A stretch of 34,276 nt of DNA from assembly GCA_022794295.1 (NCBI GenBank), contig JAAWEO010000003.1:1-34276 (forward strand), given 5' to 3'. The position numbers and the translations under genes were made by a program. The stretch's first letter is position 1. Every line of letters starts with the position of its first letter. The notes under the pieces were generated by a model. That model was given only the letters and a program-made list of their open reading frames with translations, had not been told where the DNA came from and searched no databases. This document shows positions 1 to 7,142 of the stretch, piece after piece. This stretch comes from Angelakisella sp. (GTDB taxonomy: Bacteria > Bacillota > Clostridia > Oscillospirales > Ruminococcaceae).

Positions 1-443
1 GCCTGCTTCATCTCCTTGGAGCGCAGGTTGGCCTGGGTGAGCATCTCGGTGGCCTTGGCGGTGGACTGGGCCGAGAGCTCGTTGGAGCGGGCGGTGGCCT
101 GGGCCACCATGTCCGCCGCCTTCTGGCTGGCCTCGCTGAGCATCGCCATCCCCTTGGCGTTTGCCTGGCGGACGATGGCGTCGTTGTCCACCAGGGCCTT
201 GGCCCGTTCCTCCGCCTTGCGGATCAGGTCCTCCGCCTCCTGCTTAGCCATGGAGAGGATCTCGTTGCGGTCCGCCACCACTGCCCGGGCCTGCTTGATC
301 TCCGAGGGGATGTTGAGGCGGATATCGTCGATCAGGTCCCGGATGCGCTCGGCATCTACCATACATTTGCTGGTAAGGGGCAGGGTCACAGCGCCTTCCA
401 GCACCTCGTCCAGCTCGTTGAGGATGGATTCCAAATTTGCCAT
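1..443 (-). CDS. Coiled-coil protein upstream-partner of coaD, C-terminus cut by window edge
   Basis: Only the first 147 codons lie in the window. The start ATG at 441-443 follows AAGGAGG with 7 bases between. The protein opens MANLESILNELDEVLEGA and then becomes a long run rich in Ala, Lys, Glu, Gln and Arg (for example EAEDLIRKAEERAKALVD around residues 80-97). It has no membrane segment or signal peptide, as expected of an extended cytoplasmic coiled coil. It lies 19 bp downstream of coaD and reads the same way, so it is probably co-transcribed. Clostridial genes in this position are often labelled 'ATPase' or F-type subunit-b/DivIVA-like, but I see no Walker motif. The real function is unknown; a scaffold or division role is only a guess from the coiled coil. 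Confidence 0.8.
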   Translation of the reverse strand, partial: MANLESILNELDEVLEGAVTLPLTSKCMVDAERIRDLIDDIRLNIPSEIKQARAVVADRNEILSMAKQEAEDLIRKAEERAKALVDNDAIVRQANAKGMAMLSEASQKAADMVAQATARSNELSAQSTAKATEMLTQANLRSKEMKQ

Positions 444-462
444 TATGCTGCCTCCTTATGTT

Positions 463-957
463 TCAACTCTGTCCTTGGGTAAGCTTTCTGTGGATCTGCT
501 CGTAGACGCAGGGGGGCACAAACCCGGTGATATCCCCACCCAGCCCGCCCACCTGGCGGACGATGCTGGAGGAGAGGTACAGGTTCCGGGAGCTGGTGGT
601 GAGGAAGATGGTCTCGCACTCCGGCAGAAGCTGGCGGTTGGTAAGGGACATCTGAAACTCGTACTCAAAGTCAGAGACTGCCCGCAGGCCCTTGACAATG
701 GCCGCCGCCCCCACCTGCTGGATGTAATTGACCAAAAGGCCGCTGTGGGAATCCACCTCCACGTTGGGAAGGCCCTCTGCCTCCACCACCCTGCGGATCA
801 TCTCCACCCGCTCGCCGGTGGTAAAAAAATTGTGCTTTTCCTGGTTGGCAGCCACCAGCACGATCACCCTGTCAAAGATGCCGCTGGCCCGCTTCACAAT
901 ATCCATGTGTCCGTTGGTAATGGGGTCGAAGCTCCCCGGACATACCACTGTTTTCAT
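463..957 (-). CDS. coaD: Phosphopantetheine adenylyltransferase (CoaD)
   Basis: CoaD transfers AMP from ATP to 4'-phosphopantetheine, giving dephospho-CoA, the penultimate step of coenzyme A synthesis in the cytoplasm. The 164-residue product is the usual family length. The N-terminus carries the nucleotidyltransferase motif CPGSFDPITNGHMD (residues 6-19), with the HxGH-type histidine at 17. Further on are KGLRAVSDFEYEFQMS and the C-terminal YLSSSIVRQVGGLGGDI, both characteristic of CoaD. The start ATG at 957 has only a poor upstream purine run, without a clean AGGAGG. The gene follows rsmD, a very common pairing in Firmicutes, but here a MITE-like element occupies the spacer between them. 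Confidence 0.97.
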   Translation of the reverse strand: MKTVVCPGSFDPITNGHMDIVKRASGIFDRVIVLVAANQEKHNFFTTGERVEMIRRVVEAEGLPNVEVDSHSGLLVNYIQQVGAAAIVKGLRAVSDFEYEFQMSLTNRQLLPECETIFLTTSSRNLYLSSSIVRQVGGLGGDITGFVPPCVYEQIHRKLTQGQS

Positions 958-1005
958 TTCTTTTTCCGTCCCGTCTGCCGCTCTTTTTCCCTGCGGCGTT
1001 TTTGC

Positions 1006-1101
1006 TAGGGCGCGTCCCTAAAATCGGGGTGCCTGGACTTTTCGCAAGCACTTTCTCCTTGTAGAAAAAGACAAGTGCCAAGACTTTTGGGACATGCCCT
1101 A
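1006..1101. mobile_element. MITE-like element with imperfect terminal inverted repeats and TA ends
   Basis: A 96-bp stretch between rsmD and coaD begins TAGGGCGCGTCCCTAAAATC, and its other end, read on the opposite strand, is TAGGGCATGTCCCAAAAGTC. That is 16 matches in 20. Both ends carry TA, fitting the TA target duplication of IS630/Tc1-mariner-type elements, and the centre has no ORF. One end recurs at 13112-13137, so this sequence is dispersed and not a local hairpin. It may be a non-autonomous element moved by a transposase elsewhere in the genome; an alternative is a REP-like palindromic repeat. Confidence 0.55.
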
Positions 1102-1109
1102 GGGCCGTC

Positions 1110-1664
1110 CTACAGCCCCTCCTCCTCTGTCGGGCGGCGGTACAAGGTGAGCAGGATCTTGCCGTAGCGGTAGCTTTTTTTCACCCGGAACTCCCCCACC
1201 TGCTCCGGAAGGGGCTCCTTTACCCGGGTCTCGCAGAGGATGGCCCCCCCGGGGCTCATCTTCCCCACCAAAAGGGGAAGGGCCTCCTGGACCAGGCCCT
1301 TGTCATAGGGGGGGTCCAAAAGGGCGATGTCGAAAACCTCGTTGGTGGAGCGCAGAAAGGCGGCAAAGTCCATGGCCGCCACCCGGGAGGCCTTGGCAAG
1401 GCCGGTGTGCTGGAGGTTCTGCCGGGTGATGTTCTGGGATTCCCGGGAGCTGTCCACAAAGACGCAGCCCCTGGCCCCCCGGCTGAGGGCCTCGATCCCC
1501 AGCTGCCCCGAACCGGCGAACAGGTCCAGGACATTGGCCCCCTCGATCTCGAACTGAAGGATGCTGAACATAGCCTCCTTCACCATGTCGGTGGTGGGCC
1601 GCACGTCCAGCCCCTCCAAAGCTGCCAGCTTCCGCCCCCTGGCGGTCCCGGTGATCACTCTCAA
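1110..1664 (-). CDS. rsmD: 16S rRNA (guanine-N2)-methyltransferase RsmD
   Basis: RsmD methylates G966 of 16S rRNA (E. coli numbering) during 30S assembly, using S-adenosylmethionine. The product is 184 residues. It opens LRVITGTARGRKL, has the family segment RPTTDMVKEAMFSIL, the SAM-binding motif DLFAGSGQLGIEALSRGA, and the catalytic DPPY in ALLDPPYDKG. I place the start at the TTG at 1662-1664, because GGAGG lies 8 bases upstream and family members begin at this 'MR(V/I)I(T/A)G' position. A TTG five codons further upstream overlaps the ribosome-binding site and is unlikely. A sigma-A promoter lies just upstream, overlapping the end of uvrC. Confidence 0.95.
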   Translation of the reverse strand: MRVITGTARGRKLAALEGLDVRPTTDMVKEAMFSILQFEIEGANVLDLFAGSGQLGIEALSRGARGCVFVDSSRESQNITRQNLQHTGLAKASRVAAMDFAAFLRSTNEVFDIALLDPPYDKGLVQEALPLLVGKMSPGGAILCETRVKEPLPEQVGEFRVKKSYRYGKILLTLYRRPTEEEGL

Positions 1665-1702
1665 ATTGTTTTCCTCCAAAAAATACGGTATCGTTACCCT
1701 TT

Positions 1703-1731
1703 ATTATTGATGATTTTCCCGTTTCTGTCAA
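1703..1731 (-). promoter_or_regulatory. Sigma-A promoter for rsmD, overlapping the uvrC stop codon
   Basis: On the minus strand, TTGACA (1726-1731) is followed after 17 bases by AATAAT (1703-1708), which is 6/6 and 5/6 to consensus. The -35 box covers the uvrC stop codon at 1728-1730. rsmD can therefore be transcribed independently even though uvrC lies directly upstream. Confidence 0.75.
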
Positions 1732-3638
1732 TCTTTTTCTTCCGGATTTCCAGAAATTTCCCCATCTGGGGCGGGGTCCTCTCCCCTCTCCTCCCCGTGG
1801 AGGGCCTCATAAAGCCTTCGGGCTGCGGGCAGGGTCATCCCCTTCACCTTTGCCAGCTCCTCCGGGGAGGCTGCGGCAATGGCCTTCCAGGTTTTAAAGT
1901 GGCGGTACAGGGCGGCGGCCCTGGTCTGGCCGATCCCCTCCACCTCCAGCAGGCGGGTGTTCACCGAGCCCTTCTGGTGGCTCTTTCTGGAAAACTCGAT
2001 GCTGTACCGGTGGACCTCGTCCTGGATACCGGTGACAAAGGCAAAGACCCCCCGGTTGGCGCTGATGGCGATCTCCCCGTTCTGGGAGGTGATGGCCCGG
2101 GTGCGGTGGCGGCTGTCCTTGACCATGCCGAACACCGGGATCTTCATCCCGCACCGTGCCAGGACCGCCTCCGCCACCGCCACATGGTTCGCCCCTCCGT
2201 CAATGAGCCACAGGTCAGGGAGGCGCTCAAAGCCATCGGGCTTCCCCTCTCCGGGGTTCTGCCGGTGCTCCAGGTAGTGGGCCATCCGCCGGGAGAGCAT
2301 CTGGTCCATGGCGGCGTAGTCGTCGGGCTGGGCCTGGTCCCGGATGGTAAAACGCTTGTAATTCTTCCGCAGGGGGCGGCCGTTTTCATAGACCACCATC
2401 CCCCCCACAATGGTCTGCCCGCCAAAGTTGGAAATATCATAGGCCTCGATGTAGGCCGGGGGCTTTTCCATCCCCAGCAGGAGGCCCAGCTCCCCCACCG
2501 CTGTCATCTCCCGGCCGGTGCGCCGGGTGCGGGTTGCCAGGGCCTGGGCGGCGTTGTTCTGGGCCATTTCGATCAGGCGCAGGGGCTGCCCCCGGGCGGG
2601 CACCGTAATGGTCAGCTTCTTCCCCCGGTCCTCGGTGATCAGCTGGGCCAGCAGCTCCTGGTCGGGGACGGGGCGGTCCAGAAACAGCTCCGAGGGGCCA
2701 TCCCGGCGGCCCATATAGTAGCTGAGGATAAACTCCCCCTGAACGTTCTCGATGCTTTCGAAGCAGTCAAAGGTGAAATCCAGCTTGTCCCGCAGGCGGC
2801 CCTCCCGAAAGACCAGCACCGAAAGATAGATGGTATCGGTCCCCTGGACCGCCGCCACCACATCCAGGCTTTTGTGGTTATAGGCCATCACCTTCTGCTG
2901 CTGGACGATGCGCTCCATGGCCCGGATGCGGTCCCGGTACCGGGCGGCCCGCTCGAAGTCCAGCTCCTCCGCCGCCTGCTCCATCTTTTTGGTGAGGGCC
3001 TCCACCGTCTGGCCGCCCCCTCCCTTAACAAAGGCCAGGGCCTCCTCAAAGACCTCGGCGTACTGCTCCGGGGTGATCTTCCCGGTACAGACCCCCATAC
3101 ACTGCTTGATATGGTAGCTGAGGCAGGGCCGGGCCTTACCGCAGTCCTCCGGGAACCGCCTGGTACAGGTGGGCAGAAGAAAGGCCTTGTTGGCCTCCTC
3201 CACCGTCTGCTTTACCACCATGGACGAGGTATAGGGTCCCAGGTAGGTGTAGTCCTTTTCCGTCTTTTGCATCTCGAAGGTGATACGGGGGTAGGCCCCC
3301 GGGGAGATGCCCACATAAAAATACCCCTTGGCGTCCTTCAAAAGGATATTATACTTTGGGGTGTGAAGCTTGATCAGGCTGGCCTCCAGCACCAGGGCCT
3401 CGAATTCGCTGTCGGTGACGATGTAGTCGAAATCCCGGACATTTTCCACCATACGGTAGACCTTGGCCTGGTGCCGGTCCACCGACCGGAAGTAGGAGGA
3501 CACCCGGTTTTTCAGGGACTTGGCCTTGCCGATATAAATAATCTGGCTCTTGGCGTCCTTCATAATATAGACCCCGGGCTCCTGGGGAAGGAGCTTCGTC
3601 CGCTGGTGGAGGGTCTCCACGATCTCCATATTCATCAT
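1728..3638 (-). CDS. uvrC: Excinuclease ABC subunit C (UvrC)
   Basis: UvrC makes both incisions in nucleotide excision repair after UvrAB has loaded on damaged DNA. The 636-residue product has the expected layout: an N-terminal GIY-YIG nuclease (EPGVYIMKDAKSQIIYIGKA, about residues 20-39), a UVR helix pair that binds UvrB (KKMEQAAEELDFERAARYRD, near residue 215), the RNase H-like C-terminal nuclease (AYDISNFGGQTIVGGMV), and helix-hairpin-helix motifs at the end (LEVEGIGQTRAAALYRHF and LAKVKGMTLPAARRLYEAL). The start at 3638 follows TAAGGAGG by 8 bases. The reading frame stays open 30 codons further upstream, but that extension contains the ribosome-binding site and is not family sequence. A second ATG at 3635 is possible. 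Confidence 0.97.
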   Translation of the reverse strand: MMNMEIVETLHQRTKLLPQEPGVYIMKDAKSQIIYIGKAKSLKNRVSSYFRSVDRHQAKVYRMVENVRDFDYIVTDSEFEALVLEASLIKLHTPKYNILLKDAKGYFYVGISPGAYPRITFEMQKTEKDYTYLGPYTSSMVVKQTVEEANKAFLLPTCTRRFPEDCGKARPCLSYHIKQCMGVCTGKITPEQYAEVFEEALAFVKGGGGQTVEALTKKMEQAAEELDFERAARYRDRIRAMERIVQQQKVMAYNHKSLDVVAAVQGTDTIYLSVLVFREGRLRDKLDFTFDCFESIENVQGEFILSYYMGRRDGPSELFLDRPVPDQELLAQLITEDRGKKLTITVPARGQPLRLIEMAQNNAAQALATRTRRTGREMTAVGELGLLLGMEKPPAYIEAYDISNFGGQTIVGGMVVYENGRPLRKNYKRFTIRDQAQPDDYAAMDQMLSRRMAHYLEHRQNPGEGKPDGFERLPDLWLIDGGANHVAVAEAVLARCGMKIPVFGMVKDSRHRTRAITSQNGEIAISANRGVFAFVTGIQDEVHRYSIEFSRKSHQKGSVNTRLLEVEGIGQTRAAALYRHFKTWKAIAAASPEELAKVKGMTLPAARRLYEALHGEERGEDPAPDGEISGNPEEKD

Positions 3639-3814
3639 CCGGGGTACCTCCTTATGGGACACAGAAAAGCCCGGAGCGCCTTCTCTGCGCTCCAGGCCCT
3701 TTTCTTTGACATTGGGCTCTGGTTTCATTATACCGGTTTTGGGTGCTTTTTACAAGACCCCTCTTTTTTTGGGGGGCTGTGCTTGGGGGCCGCCTGGGGG
3801 CGGCCTGTAGAGGG

Positions 3815-3849
3815 TCGAATGGACCGGCCTTATGGGCCGGTCCATTCGA
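3815..3849. repeat. Perfect 15-bp inverted repeat
   Basis: The arms TCGAATGGACCGGCC (3815-3829) and its exact complement (3835-3849) flank a 5-base loop. There is no T-run on either side, so this is not a typical intrinsic terminator. Confidence 0.8.
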
Positions 3850-3863
3850 GGGGGGGCGGTTGT

Positions 3864-3893
3864 TGCAAAACACCCCACTGGGGTGTATTTGCA
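3864..3893. repeat. Inverted repeat with one bulge
   Basis: TGCAAAACACCCC (3864-3876) pairs with GGGGTGTATTTGCA (3880-3893), leaving a single bulged base. It is the second in a row of hairpins in this gene-free stretch. Confidence 0.7.
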
Positions 3894-3922
3894 GGTTGGT
3901 TGGGTGCGGGGCGAGCAGGCTT

Positions 3923-3955
3923 CTCCTTTCTTTTTTTCTTTCAAAAAGAAAGGAG
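3923..3955. repeat. 13-bp A/T-rich inverted repeat
   Basis: CTCCTTTCTTTTT (3923-3935) is exactly complementary to AAAAAGAAAGGAG (3943-3955), with a 7-base loop. The arms hold anti-Shine-Dalgarno and Shine-Dalgarno-like sequence, but no ORF with family character follows. Confidence 0.75.
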
Positions 3956-4168
3956 CAAAGAAAAATGCGCCCTCCGGTAAGATGCGGGGGAATTTCGCCT
4001 GTTGCGACGGGCGACCAGGGCGCCGCCCTGGACCTGCCACCCTTTGAAAAGGGTGGACCTAAACTTTAGACCCTACGGGAGGTTGTGCGAGGCGAAAGGC
4101 GGTACCTGGAGTCTTGGGCTGACAGGAGTCACCTCCATCCAGCCTGTCAACGGTAGGGGAATCGTTTC

Positions 4169-4277
4169 GCCCTGTGCTCGTCAGGACTCCAGGCACCCAC
4201 TATCCCTTTCGCACACCGTTAAGGCGCGTTAGCGCCGGGTAAGGTCTGAGGGTCTGTCAGCGGCCATCAGGCCGCCG
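4169..4277 (-). repeat. Structured intergenic repeat, copy A
   Basis: Read on the minus strand, this copy aligns with 31482-31579 over about 100 bases. It has a first hairpin GCGGCC-tgat-GGCCGC, then GACCC...TACCCG, a second hairpin GGCGC-taac-GCGCC followed by TTAACG and TGTGCG, then TGCCTGGAGTC and finally GGGC. Relative to the other copy, the second hairpin has one exchanged base pair and a different loop. Its motif CGGGTAAGGT (plus strand) matches the CGGATAAGGT end of the copies at 33.9-34.3 kb. Confidence 0.7.
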
Positions 4278-4292
4278 GGGAGGGTGGAAAAA

Positions 4293-4631
4293 TTAGCAGA
4301 TGTCGTAGAGGCGGCGGTTGCAGTACATTTGGCTCTCGGGGACGCCTTCCGGGTAGGCGGTCAGCAGCTTCAGGGAGTAAAGGTCACAGGTGGTCTCTGC
4401 GTTGGTGCAGGGGTCCAGCAGCACAAAAAAGCTGTTCCCTACGCTTTTCAGAAGCCCCGATACGGTAATGGTCTCCCCGGTGCCGATCAGAAAGCGGCAG
4501 ACCACAAACCGCCCGATGGCCTTGCAGATCCGCTCCTGAAGGGTCTTGGGGTCGATCTCCCGGGGCTCCATACCCTCCACCGCTGCAATGGGCAGGGTCA
4601 CCTCCGGCATATTAGATGGCTGTGCAGACAT
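4293..4631 (-). CDS. Small hypothetical protein, 112 residues
   Basis: The start ATG at 4631 follows AAGGAG by 10 bases, and codon use matches its neighbours, so this is a real gene. The product begins MSAQPSNMPEVTLPIAAV and is soluble, without signal peptide or membrane segment. Its middle looks beta-rich (GETITVSGLLKSVGNSFFVL), followed by LDPCTNAETTCDLYSLKLL and the C-terminal MYCNRRLYDIC with several cysteines. The pattern of a short beta-barrel followed by 'LLDP...' faintly recalls small spore-coat proteins such as GerQ. This is a weak resemblance, not an assignment. It reads in the same direction as the lipoprotein gene 84 bp upstream. I do not recognise the family. Confidence 0.75.
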   Translation of the reverse strand: MSAQPSNMPEVTLPIAAVEGMEPREIDPKTLQERICKAIGRFVVCRFLIGTGETITVSGLLKSVGNSFFVLLDPCTNAETTCDLYSLKLLTAYPEGVPESQMYCNRRLYDIC

Positions 4632-4715
4632 TGCACATCAACTCCTTTTTGGATGGACTACGACCCCACGGGGAGCCGTATGCCCTATCCTATGCCGCAG
4701 ACAGGGGGAAGGTGT

Positions 4716-5771
4716 TCAGGCCAGGTCTATGGTCAGCAGAAACGCCAGGTCCTCGCTCTCCTCCCCATTGAAGATGACCCTCGCCTCCTCCTCCCCAAAC
4801 TGGACGGTGAACCAGCTGCCAATGTAGGTGACGCAGAAAAGCTGCTGCCCTTCCCCGCCGTAGGCGAGGATGGTGACACCGCCGCCGGTGACCGGGTCCT
4901 CCTTGGTCTCCGGGGGGTACAGGGTCACCTGGGCGCTTTGCAGCAGGGTCCGGATCTGTCCCTCGATGGGCACCGGCAGCTCCCCCGGTCCGGCGCCGGT
5001 GCGGCAGACCGCCAGGCGGTTGATCTCCGCGGTTTGGATCAGGCTGTACCAGCGGTCCAGGTCAGCCTGGGTGCCGTAGCTCCCCTTCAGCAGGGGACCC
5101 GCCAGCCGTTCATCCTCCATGGAGATCACTTCCCCGGGGTCCAGGCCAAAGAAGGGGGAATCGCTGCGGTACTTTTCCAGGGAGGGCAGGTCCAGGTTCA
5201 TCCTTTCCCCGTTAAAAATATAGTTGGAGCTTTTTTCCTCGGTAAAAAAGCTCACCATAAACCAGAAGCCATCGTAACCGACCTCCAGCAGCTCCTTCCC
5301 CTCCCGGTCATAAATCCCTATCCCATAGGTCCCCCCGGTAGCGGGGTTTTCCATCCTCTCGAAAAACTCCGGCTGGGCAGCTTCCAGGGCCCGGAGAATC
5401 TCCAGCTCCGTCTCCACCGGAAGCTCCGCTTCCACATCGGTCCAATCGCAGGCTGTCAGGTAGGAGATATCTGCTGTCCCCAGCAGGGCCTTGAACTCCG
5501 CCAGCTCCTTTTCGGTGCCCAGCTCCCAGGAATAGGGCCTTTCCTCGCTCCTTTCCGGCCGGTCATAGGGCAGCACCTTCCCCGGCTGTAAATCCCACTC
5601 CCGTTCCGGCTGGGAGGCCGGCTCCTGGGAAGATGCCTCCGGGGCAGGCTCCGCACCGGAGGACGGGCTTTCGGGCTGTGTCTCCGGGGCGGAGGGGGTC
5701 TCCCCTCCCCCGCAGGCGGTCAGGGAGAGGACCAGGACGGCGGCCAGCAGGAAAACCATCAGCTTTTTCAT
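4716..5771 (-). CDS. Lipoprotein with an internally duplicated domain, function unknown
   Basis: The 351-residue product has a lipoprotein signal peptide (MKKLMVFLLAAVLVLSLTAC, lipid-accepting Cys20) and a Pro/Ser/Glu/Ala-rich tether to about residue 58. Two copies of one domain follow, at about 97-190 and 244-338. Both share the order TA(D/E)I..L, C, ELPV, an E..I helix, AQ, P.TGG, an I..Y..EG strand pair, V.Y.G.WF.V.F..EE and IFNGE. It should sit on the outer face of the membrane. Start ATG at 5771 follows GAAAGGAG; the frame is open for another 47 codons upstream, but those codons precede the signal peptide. The domain is not one I recognise. It is the last of three lipoprotein genes in a row, so they may share a cell-surface setting, though each is likely a separate unit. 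Confidence 0.85.
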   Translation of the reverse strand: MKKLMVFLLAAVLVLSLTACGGGETPSAPETQPESPSSGAEPAPEASSQEPASQPEREWDLQPGKVLPYDRPERSEERPYSWELGTEKELAEFKALLGTADISYLTACDWTDVEAELPVETELEILRALEAAQPEFFERMENPATGGTYGIGIYDREGKELLEVGYDGFWFMVSFFTEEKSSNYIFNGERMNLDLPSLEKYRSDSPFFGLDPGEVISMEDERLAGPLLKGSYGTQADLDRWYSLIQTAEINRLAVCRTGAGPGELPVPIEGQIRTLLQSAQVTLYPPETKEDPVTGGGVTILAYGGEGQQLFCVTYIGSWFTVQFGEEEARVIFNGEESEDLAFLLTIDLA

Positions 5772-5866
5772 AGGGACAGCTCCTTTCTGTTCTGCGTAAG
5801 GTACAATTTTCATATATCCCTTTAAAGGATAGTGGCGAAAAACGCCGCTTTTATTGCAGAGAACAG

Positions 5867-5900
5867 AAAAAACCTTCCCGCCCGAAAACGGGAGGGAAGG
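5867..5900 (-). terminator. Intrinsic terminator after the serine hydrolase gene
   Basis: On the minus strand CCTTCCCTCCCG and CGGGCGGGAAGG form a 12-bp stem (one G-T pair) with a TTTT loop, at 5873-5900. A run of six T follows (5867-5872). It lies just after the stop of the gene ending at 5909, so the downstream lipoprotein gene is probably a separate unit. Confidence 0.85.
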
Positions 5901-5908
5901 CTTTTGGA

Positions 5909-7081
5909 TCAAGCTTCTTCCGGAATGCAGGCTGCCAGCACATAGTCGGTAAAGTAGGGGCGGGCGGCGTAGCTGTCATGGGGGCCAACGCAGGTGATCA
6001 CCGTCACCAGCTCCAGCTCCGGCACCACAAAGATATACTGGCCCCAGGCCCCGAAGGCGTGGTAGGCGTCATACTGGGCCGCCCCGTGGGGGGCCTGATA
6101 GGTGCCGAAGGCGTTGACCCCATAGGGGCGGATCCACCACTGGTAGCCGTACTGCCCGGTGCTGCCCCCGGGGCCGGGGTTCTGGACCAAGGTGGACTCT
6201 GCCACCCAGTCCGCCGGGACCAGCTGCTCCCCCTTCCAGACGCCCCCCTGAAGGTAGAGCTGGCCGAACCGGGCGGCGTCCCGGGCGCTGATCACCACCC
6301 CGTTGCCCCCATCGGCAATGCCCTGGGGGTCGGTGCCCCAGGTGATGGTCTCCATACCCAGGGGGTCAAAAAGGTTCTCCTTGCCGTATTCCAACAGGGG
6401 CTTCCCGGTGGCCGCCTCCAGGGCCGCCGCCAAAAGGTGGGTGTTGCCGGTGCTGTAGTTGAAAAGCTGCCCCGGCTGCGCCGCCTGGTCCCGGCCCAGG
6501 ATGTACTCCACCCAGTTCCCGGCGGAACGAAACTCCTGCCAGTTGCTGTACCCGCCCCCCCACTCGTACCACTCCAGGCCGGAGGTCTGGGTGAGAAGGT
6601 GCCGGAGGGTCAGCTCCCTTTTGGTCCCCGGGAGCTCCTCCACCTGGGGGAGATAGCGGGACAGAGGGTCCTCCACCCCGCCCAGATACCCCTGGTCTAT
6701 GGCGATGCCCACAAGGGCGCCGGTAAAGGATTTGGAGCAGGAATGGATCTCGAATACCGTGTTTTCGTCATAGTCCCCGGCGTAGTATTCGTCCACAAGG
6801 ACCCCGTCCCTGACGATCACCATGGCGGAGATGGGGGAGGCAGGCAGCACCCTGTGGAGGTCCTCCAGCACCGCCGGGTCCATCCGGTGGTTTTCCGGGG
6901 CGTCAACGGTCCAGCTGTTGTCCGGCTCCGGCTCCGGCAGGGGTTCCGGCTCCGGGGCGGGGGATCCGGCAGAGGGGGCGGGCGGCTCCGGGGCGGAGGC
7001 ACCGGAAACCGGCGCCTTTGGGGAGCAGGCGGCAAGGGTCAGCAGCACCGCCAGAAGCAGGGCAAGGATACGGCAATTCAC
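5909..7081 (-). CDS. Beta-lactamase-fold serine hydrolase lipoprotein (class C / penicillin-binding family)
   Basis: This is a 390-residue surface lipoprotein of the serine beta-lactamase/DD-peptidase superfamily (PF00144). A signal peptide ends in LTLAAC (Cys19), and a Pro/Glu/Ala-rich tether runs to about residue 55. The catalytic motif SCSK (Ser114, Lys117) is followed by NYSTGNTHLL (Tyr209), the usual YxN position with Thr in place of Asn, and by a C-terminal HAFGAWGQYIFVVPE block. Family members include peptidases, esterases and non-antibiotic hydrolases, so antibiotic resistance should not be inferred. I chose the GTG at 7081 because AAAGGA lies 9 bases upstream and the signal peptide starts there. 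A GTG at 7120 and an ATG at 7117 give 12-13 more residues with a weaker site. Confidence 0.88.
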   Translation of the reverse strand: MNCRILALLLAVLLTLAACSPKAPVSGASAPEPPAPSAGSPAPEPEPLPEPEPDNSWTVDAPENHRMDPAVLEDLHRVLPASPISAMVIVRDGVLVDEYYAGDYDENTVFEIHSCSKSFTGALVGIAIDQGYLGGVEDPLSRYLPQVEELPGTKRELTLRHLLTQTSGLEWYEWGGGYSNWQEFRSAGNWVEYILGRDQAAQPGQLFNYSTGNTHLLAAALEAATGKPLLEYGKENLFDPLGMETITWGTDPQGIADGGNGVVISARDAARFGQLYLQGGVWKGEQLVPADWVAESTLVQNPGPGGSTGQYGYQWWIRPYGVNAFGTYQAPHGAAQYDAYHAFGAWGQYIFVVPELELVTVITCVGPHDSYAARPYFTDYVLAACIPEEA

Positions 7082-7142
7082 GGAACAACATCCTTTCGTT
7101 TTGGTCTGTCTGGTCATCACCTGGGGATCCCTCGTTCCCCTT

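Larger units (their letters stand above)
3732..4292. other. Gene-free, hairpin-rich intergenic stretch
   Basis: About 560 bp between uvrC and the next minus-strand gene hold no convincing gene. Short open frames exist on both strands, but they lack good ribosome-binding sites and are built from the repeats. The stretch carries a run of hairpins: ggccgcc/ggcggcc near 3788-3805, three strong inverted repeats listed separately, and nested arms ctggagtc ... gactccag around 4107-4195. It ends in a copy of the dispersed structured repeat. It could hold one or more non-coding RNAs or be a landing site for small repeats; no known RNA family was recognised. Confidence 0.6.

Noticed and set aside
1407-3980. 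857-codon open frame on the plus strand opposite uvrC
   Set aside because: It is antisense to a clear uvrC, low in family character and caused by GC-rich codon bias; the same holds for long plus-strand frames opposite mnmA, murJ, the serine hydrolase and deoB.
3750-4069. Several 70-110-codon frames on both strands in the gene-free stretch beside uvrC
   Set aside because: They run through inverted repeats, have no good ribosome-binding site and overlap each other in three frames.
5909-7081. Antibiotic-resistance beta-lactamase
   Set aside because: The serine hydrolase has the SxxK site but YST at the YxN position and the general PF00144 layout; most such lipoproteins are not beta-lactamases, so no resistance is claimed.
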